NCBI GenBank assembly: GCA_019459145.1
Contig: JAIBEK010000064.1
Location: 1-64,000, forward strand
Reading direction: 5' to 3'
Length of the DNA stretch: 64,000 nt
From: Arenimonas sp.
GTDB lineage: Bacteria > Pseudomonadota > Alphaproteobacteria > Rhizobiales > Rhizobiaceae
Shown: positions 59,476 through 64,000 of the stretch, in pieces
How positions within the stretch are numbered: the stretch's first letter is position 1
Layout: the number at the start of each line of letters is the position of its first letter
Notes under the pieces: model-generated
Seen by the model: only the letters and a program-made list of their open reading frames with translations
What the model was told of the DNA's origin: nothing
Database searches by the model: none
Translations under genes and position numbers: made by a program

Positions 59476-59954
59476 TGGCGACTGCGATCAACTCGACAAG
59501 CTTCAACGGCGAAACCCTCGAAATCATCGCCTTCCGGCTGCATGACCAGGAATTCTGCGTCAAGACCACGACCATCCGCGAAATCCGCGGCTGGGCACCG
59601 TCGACGCCGATCCCGCATGCCCCGGCCGACGTCATCGGCGTGATGAACCTGCGCGGCTCGGTCATTCCGATCATCGACCTTGCTTACAAGCTCGGCATGA
59701 AGAGCACGGTGGCCAACGAGCGGTCGGCAATTGTCGTCGCCGAGGTCCATAACATGGTCATCGGCATGCTGGTCGACCGCGTCTCGGACATCCTGACGAT
59801 CCCTTCGAGCCAGGTTCAGCCGGTCCCGGAAATCTCGGCCTCCTTCGACAAGTCCTTCTCCGAAGGCATCATCGCCAATGAACACGGCATGATCTGCTTC
59901 CTGAACCTCGCCAAGATGTTCAAGGGCAGCGAGATCGAAGAAATGGCCGCCTGA
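59475..59954 (+). CDS. cheW: CheW adaptor protein, 159 aa
   Basis: A complete CheW domain (IIAFRLHDQEFCVKTTTIRE, VMNLRGSVIPIIDLAYKLGM, VSDILTIPSSQVQPVPEIS). It couples receptors to CheA. It is coupled translationally to the preceding chemoreceptor (TAATG), suggesting a dedicated receptor-adaptor pair; no cheA is present in the window. Confidence 0.93.
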   Translation: MATAINSTSFNGETLEIIAFRLHDQEFCVKTTTIREIRGWAPSTPIPHAPADVIGVMNLRGSVIPIIDLAYKLGMKSTVANERSAIVVAEVHNMVIGMLVDRVSDILTIPSSQVQPVPEISASFDKSFSEGIIANEHGMICFLNLAKMFKGSEIEEMAA

Positions 59955-59993
59955 ACGAGCGGATCATCCCCCATACGTCAAGGTTACGATAGC

Positions 59994-60022
59994 AAGGGCT
60001 CCGCAATGCGGGGCCCTTTCTT
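59994..60022 (+). terminator. Terminator of the chemoreceptor-cheW operon
   Basis: AAGGGCTCCGC / GCGGGGCCCTT with an AAT loop (59994-60018) followed by TCTTG. Confidence 0.75.
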
Positions 60023-60105
60023 GTTGCAAGGCATCGGCCCATCGGACCGCGCCTTTCCGCCGGGAGACAGTCCCTTCGGTTCTCCCCGGCGATGGGGAAG
60101 CCTGG

Positions 60106-60139
60106 ACGAAAAAGGCGGAGGCAATGAATGCCTCCGCCT
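60106..60139 (-). terminator. Terminator of the MFS gene
   Basis: AGGCGGAGGC / GCCTCCGCCT (60113-60122, 60130-60139) with a 7-nt loop; read leftward it ends in TTTTTCG. It is 18 bp after the transporter stop. Confidence 0.85.
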
Positions 60140-60156
60140 CCTGTCCTGGCGGCGCC

Positions 60157-61812
60157 TCAGCCGAACAGAACGAAGGTCTTCTGCAGCGTGATCCACACGC
60201 CCCAGAGAATCGGGATTCCGACCACGGCCCAGGCAATCGCCGCCTTGGCGTCGAGGCCGCCGGTGCCGATGCCGAAGGAGCCGGTGGGACCGGCAGCCGC
60301 CGCCTTGGTCTTGGCTTGCAGCGACGCCACCTCCTCGTCGGACATGAACCACTTTTCGGACAGCGGCTTGACCAGGAAGTTGGCGACGAGACCGAGCGCC
60401 AGCATGCCGGCGAGGATATACATGGTGAAGTCGTAGACCTGGGCGCGCGGGATGCCCGCCGCGATCTGCGCCTCGCGGATGTAGTTGACCACCACCGGGC
60501 CGATGATGCCGGCGGTCGCCCAGGCGGTCAGCAGACGGCCATGGATGGCGCCGACGAACTGCGTGCCGAAAATGTCGGCGAGATAGGCGGGAATGGTGGC
60601 GAAGCCGCCGCCATACATCGACAGGATGATGCAGAAGGCGGCGACGAAGAACACCTTGCTGCCGATACCGGCGGCCCAGGGGGCCGAGGCATAGAGCACG
60701 ATGCCGAGCAGGAAGAAGACGTAATAGGTGTTCTTGCGGCCGATCTTGTCGGAGAGCGAGGCCCAGAAGAAGCGCCCGCCGATGTTGAACAGCGAGAGAA
60801 GCCCGGTGAAGCCGGCGGCGATCGCCGCAATGGCGGTCAGTTGCTCCTTGCTGAGGTCTGAGAATTTCAACTCGGGCAGGCCGAGCAGAGAACCGGCAAA
60901 GATTTCCTGCAGCATGGGCGAGGCCATGCCGATCACGCCGATACCGGCCGAGACGTTCAGCGTCAGCACCGCCCAGATCAGCCAGAACTGCTTGGTCTTG
61001 TGGGCATTCTTCAGGTGGACATGACGGCTGGTAATCATGCTGTTCTTCGCGACAGGAGGCACCCAGCCCTCGGGACGCCAACCGGCCGGCGGAATGCGGT
61101 AGCCGAAGGCGCCGCCCATCATGAAGACGAAGTATACGCCGGCCATCACGACGAAGGTCTGCCAGACACCGACGGAGGTCTCGCTCTTGAAGGTGTTCAT
61201 CAGCATGTCGGCCAGCGGCGCACCGATCATCGCACCGCCGCCGAAGCCCATGATCGCCATGCCGGTCGCCATGCCGCGACGGTCGGGGAACCACTTGATC
61301 AGCGTCGAGACCGGCGAAATATAGCCGAGGCCGAGACCGATGCCGCCGATCACGCCGGCACCGAGCCACATCAGCCACAGCTGATGCGTCATGACGCCGA
61401 ATGCCGCGATCAGGATGCCGCCGCACCAGCAGCAGGCCGAGACGAAGCCGGCGCGTCGCGGGCCGACCCGCTCCAGCCAGCCGCCCCAGATCGCCGCCGA
61501 CGAACCGAGCAGGACGAAGAACAGCGTGTAGATCCAGCCGAGATCGGCGACGCGCCAGTCGCAGCTGGTGGTGAACAGTGCCGATGCCAGCGTCAGGTCC
61601 GGACAGGCGATCGACTGGCTGATGCCGAGCGACTTGGTGAGCGGCAGCCAGAAGACGGAAAAGCCGTAGGCCATGCCGATGCAGAGATGAATGGCAAGGG
61701 CGGCCGGCGGTACGAGCCAGCGATTGAAACCAGCTTTTGCAATAATCCGTTCGCGGTCGAGAAGGCCACCGCCCCCATAGCCGCCGATCAAAGTTTCGGT
61801 CGTAGCAGACAT
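60157..61812 (-). CDS. OFA-family MFS carboxylate transporter, 551 aa
   Basis: Twelve hydrophobic segments with a long central loop, and the family start WLVPPAALAIHLCIGMAYGF then FSVFWLPL mark it as an OFA (oxalate/formate antiporter) member. The charged loop WFPDRRGMATGMAIMGFGGG is the MFS A-like motif after the fourth helix. Substrates of rhizobial OFA members are uncertain (formate, oxalate, acetate, pyruvate and others). A sigma-54 promoter and two dyads lie upstream. Confidence 0.88.
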   Translation of the reverse strand: MSATTETLIGGYGGGGLLDRERIIAKAGFNRWLVPPAALAIHLCIGMAYGFSVFWLPLTKSLGISQSIACPDLTLASALFTTSCDWRVADLGWIYTLFFVLLGSSAAIWGGWLERVGPRRAGFVSACCWCGGILIAAFGVMTHQLWLMWLGAGVIGGIGLGLGYISPVSTLIKWFPDRRGMATGMAIMGFGGGAMIGAPLADMLMNTFKSETSVGVWQTFVVMAGVYFVFMMGGAFGYRIPPAGWRPEGWVPPVAKNSMITSRHVHLKNAHKTKQFWLIWAVLTLNVSAGIGVIGMASPMLQEIFAGSLLGLPELKFSDLSKEQLTAIAAIAAGFTGLLSLFNIGGRFFWASLSDKIGRKNTYYVFFLLGIVLYASAPWAAGIGSKVFFVAAFCIILSMYGGGFATIPAYLADIFGTQFVGAIHGRLLTAWATAGIIGPVVVNYIREAQIAAGIPRAQVYDFTMYILAGMLALGLVANFLVKPLSEKWFMSDEEVASLQAKTKAAAAGPTGSFGIGTGGLDAKAAIAWAVVGIPILWGVWITLQKTFVLFG

Positions 61813-62127
61813 ATTTGAAATCCTCCCTCCCATCGGTCGTCGCCGATGGATCTTTTCCCCGACCCGGCCACTCGCGGTTGCCTGCGCCTTGTTGCTCCTT
61901 GGACAAGGCACGCCGCGGGACCGGTCCAAACAAGAAGCGGCATTTTGCCGTTTCCTCCCTGTTCCCGCCGACATCCCGTCTCCAGCGGACGCATTGGGAA
62001 CACCGTTGCGGTAGCAACCGCCGTGCCAACTCAAATTTACCATTTTTCAATAACTTGGCCGGGGAGCACAGGGTTCAATGGACAGAATGTCCGAAGGTCG
62101 CGGACATTCTGTCCATCGAGCCTCGGT
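61813..62127 (-). promoter_or_regulatory. Sigma-54 promoter with two upstream dyads controlling the MFS gene
   Basis: On the minus strand TGGCAC (62028-62023), 5 bp, TTGC (62017-62014) match the sigma-54 -24/-12 consensus. About 65-100 bp upstream lie two GGACA-N3-TGTCC dyads (62080-62092 and 62102-62114), which together also form a 16-bp inverted repeat (62078-62116). This is the layout of an NtrC/DctD-type enhancer. The untranslated leader is about 190 nt. Confidence 0.75.
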
Positions 62128-64000
62128 TCAGTCGGCCTCGGGAAGCCAGATGGAGAAGGTCGTGCCCTTGCCCGGCCTACTCTCGACGGTGAGCGCGCCA
62201 CCCTGCCGCCTGACAAGCGTCTGGCTGATCGACAGGCCAAGCCCGGTGCCCTGCCGCCGCTTGGTGGTGAAGAACGGATCGAAGATCCGGGAAAGTACGT
62301 CGGGCGTCATGCCGATGCCGGTATCTGTGACGTCGACACGAATACCGTCCCGACCGTCGCGCCTCTCGTCGCGGCTAACGAGACGCAGTCTGCCGCCATC
62401 CGGCATGGCATGGATGGCGTTGACGATCAGGTTGATCAGCACCTGCTGCAATTCGGTCCGGTTCATCAGAACCTGCCGGGTCGCCCCATCGTCGTGCTCG
62501 ACGGTGATCTCGGCCTTGCCGAGCAGATGCTGCACCAGCGGCAGGCAGTCGGTGATCACATCGGCCACCCGATGTCGCTCGACATAGCCGGCATATTCCT
62601 CCGGCTTGGCGAATTGCAGGAGCTTGGTGACGATCTGGCTGACCCGGTGGATCTGTTCGTCGATCAGCCGGAGCTCGGTGGTAAGGTCGCTCGCCCGGTC
62701 GCCGAGCACGCTGCGCACCACGTCGAGATTACCCTGCATGACGGCGATCGGATTGTTGATCTCATGGGCCACGCCCGCCGTGATCTCGCCGATGGCCGCC
62801 AGCTTCTCCGACATGATCAACTGCTTGGTCGTAGCCTCCAGTTGACGGTTCGCCAGCTCGAGTTCGCGGGTGCGGTCGGCCACCCGATCGTTGAGCTCGT
62901 CGTTCCAGCGCCGCAGGTCCCGGTCACGTTGCTGCAACTGGTCGAGCAGGCTGTCGAGGTGGACGGCCACGCGGCCGATCTCGTCGCTGCCGTCGGTTAA
63001 GCCCGAACGCGCGCCGAGGTCGCCCTGTTCCACCCGGGCAATGGTGCCGGTCATCCGCTCCAGGGGCTTGAAGATCGCCCGCGCCCAGCGCAGGAAGATC
63101 GGTACGCTGGCCGCCGTCACCACGAGGAAGGCGACGACGATGCCGATGATGGTCTCGGTCTTGGCGCGGGCGAACGGCGCTTCGAGGAAGCCGACATAGA
63201 GCATGCCGACCCGATTGCCGAAACTGTCGCTGATCGGCTCATAGGCCGAGACATACCAGTCATTGACGACAAAGGCGCTGTCGAGCCAGACACGGCCCTC
63301 ATCCAGAACCGTGCGGCGGACAGCGGCAGACACACGGGTGCCGAGCGCCCGCTTGCCCTCGAACAGCCGGACATTGGTGCTGATCCGCACATCTTCGAGA
63401 AAGAGCGTTGCCGTGCCCTGGCTGCCCTCCGGCAGGCTGGCCGTCCGGTAGACGAGATCGTTGATCGTGTCGATGAAGACCAGGTTCTGGTTAAGCAGGA
63501 TCCCGCCGACCAGCGCGGCCTCGCGTCCGTCCGGCAGCGATACGGGGCTGGCCGAATGCACCACCATGCCGCGTGTTTCGCTCGCCCGGTCGGTCGCCAC
63601 CGCGTTCGCCGTCGGCACCAGTTCCAGCTTGGCGCGCGCGGCGAGTTCCGGCGAGATGGCTGCCAGTTCCTGCTTCGAGAAGATGTCGACCGCGGTCTTC
63701 GGCTCTCCCGCCAGTGCGGCGTCGAGAACCGGCCAATCCGTTCGCAGCCCGGCTTGACCCAAAGGTCCGACCGGCTGGATCGCCGTGCCGTCGCGTTGCA
63801 CCAGGAAGAGGAAGTCGAGCCCGAGGCGTGTGCGGCTTTCCTCGAGATAGGCCGCAAGCCCGGCCCCGCCGTCGCGCGTTGCCGCATCCTGGAAGGCGAT
63901 CGAGCCGGTCAGCGTCGAGAGATGCTCGCCGGTATTCTCGAGTATCCGCGCCAGATACTGGTGGGCGATGGTGAGGTCGGCATTGACCTTCGACGTCAGG
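62128..64000 (-). CDS. Membrane sensor histidine kinase, DctB/NtrB type (N-terminus outside the window)
   Basis: The open frame continues to the right edge, so the first residues and the start are not seen. Visible parts: an extracytoplasmic Cache-like sensor domain, one membrane segment (IIGIVVAFLVVTAASVPIFL), a HAMP domain, a coiled linker, the H-box GVAHEINNPIAVMQGNLDVV, and the ATP-binding domain (NLIVNAIHAM, DTGIGM, GTGLGLSISQ). The H-box form and Cache sensor are as in kinases paired with sigma-54 activators, such as DctB for dicarboxylates. It probably controls the adjacent OFA transporter; the regulator must be outside the window. Confidence 0.9.
   Translation of the reverse strand, partial: LTSKVNADLTIAHQYLARILENTGEHLSTLTGSIAFQDAATRDGGAGLAAYLEESRTRLGLDFLFLVQRDGTAIQPVGPLGQAGLRTDWPVLDAALAGEPKTAVDIFSKQELAAISPELAARAKLELVPTANAVATDRASETRGMVVHSASPVSLPDGREAALVGGILLNQNLVFIDTINDLVYRTASLPEGSQGTATLFLEDVRISTNVRLFEGKRALGTRVSAAVRRTVLDEGRVWLDSAFVVNDWYVSAYEPISDSFGNRVGMLYVGFLEAPFARAKTETIIGIVVAFLVVTAASVPIFLRWARAIFKPLERMTGTIARVEQGDLGARSGLTDGSDEIGRVAVHLDSLLDQLQQRDRDLRRWNDELNDRVADRTRELELANRQLEATTKQLIMSEKLAAIGEITAGVAHEINNPIAVMQGNLDVVRSVLGDRASDLTTELRLIDEQIHRVSQIVTKLLQFAKPEEYAGYVERHRVADVITDCLPLVQHLLGKAEITVEHDDGATRQVLMNRTELQQVLINLIVNAIHAMPDGGRLRLVSRDERRDGRDGIRVDVTDTGIGMTPDVLSRIFDPFFTTKRRQGTGLGLSISQTLVRRQGGALTVESRPGKGTTFSIWLPEAD

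Noticed and set aside
59984-62050. 688-codon leftward frame overlapping the MFS gene
   Set aside because: Same strand but other frame than the clear 12-TM transporter; composition is Arg/His-rich and meaningless.
1-64000. CRISPR arrays, rRNA operons or intact insertion sequences
   Set aside because: No regularly spaced repeats, rRNA sequences or transposase genes were seen; the only tRNA sequence is the fragment at attR.

Overview
The window reads as the chromosome of a Rhizobiaceae-type alphaproteobacterium: high GC, an ALAS-type hemA beside dxr, a cox-type molybdenum hydroxylase operon, a tamA-tamB pair, and an arginase/ornithine aminotransferase pair with a divergent Lrp-type regulator. 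It is interrupted by a large temperate phage that enters from the left edge and ends at an attR at 36019-36064. The attR is the 3' part of a tRNA-Arg(CCT) gene, so the intact tRNA/attL end and the integrase should lie left of position 1. Genus and species cannot be fixed from this window.

Prophage (1 to about 36064). Positions 1-2160 carry a leftward early operon: an ASCH-like protein, an exonuclease VIII-like nuclease and small unknown proteins. At 2160-3190 is a lambda-like immunity region: a CI-type S24 repressor flanked on both sides by 14-bp operators of the form ACTCG-N4-NGAGT, with a Cro-like gene on the right. Positions 3187-9501 are a tightly overlapping rightward early operon with regulators, a DUF1064 nuclease, a GcrA-family regulator, a SAM methyltransferase, a PAPS-reductase-like protein, a DUF1376 replication protein and a protein with two HTH modules. 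At 9482-10777 lie a leftward XRE regulator and a leftward N6-adenine methylase. Positions 11216-35941 are the late region: terminase, T7-type portal, scaffold, capsid, Bbp16-like cement, tail tubular proteins A and B, three large ejected internal virion proteins, a tailspike and a lysis cassette (GH108 endolysin, GTA-type 3TM holin, small membrane proteins). It is therefore a temperate podovirus with lambda-style immunity and a T7-style virion.

The most unexpected signal is an 11-bp motif, CTGTGCTTTGC, present five times, all on the + strand and all in the late region, each a short distance upstream of a gene start. In four copies ANNNTCGC follows at exactly 20 bp; in two copies the spacing to ATG is exactly 31 bp. 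It behaves like a phage late-promoter or processing signal.

Host region (36065-64000). Next to attR lies a low-GC Fe(II)/2-oxoglutarate dioxygenase-like gene with a duplicated translation start. Then follow an HD-domain protein, a DUF892 ferritin-like protein, a TPCP-type metal P-ATPase, dxr, hemA (with an FNR/FixK-type box upstream), coxM-coxL-coxS, a glycine-zipper lipoprotein, tamA-tamB, an Lrp regulator divergent from rocF-rocD, a soluble double-PAS chemoreceptor with its own cheW, an OFA-family MFS transporter and a partial sensor kinase. The transporter has a good sigma-54 promoter and two upstream dyads, which suggests control by the kinase and a cognate NtrC-type regulator outside the window.
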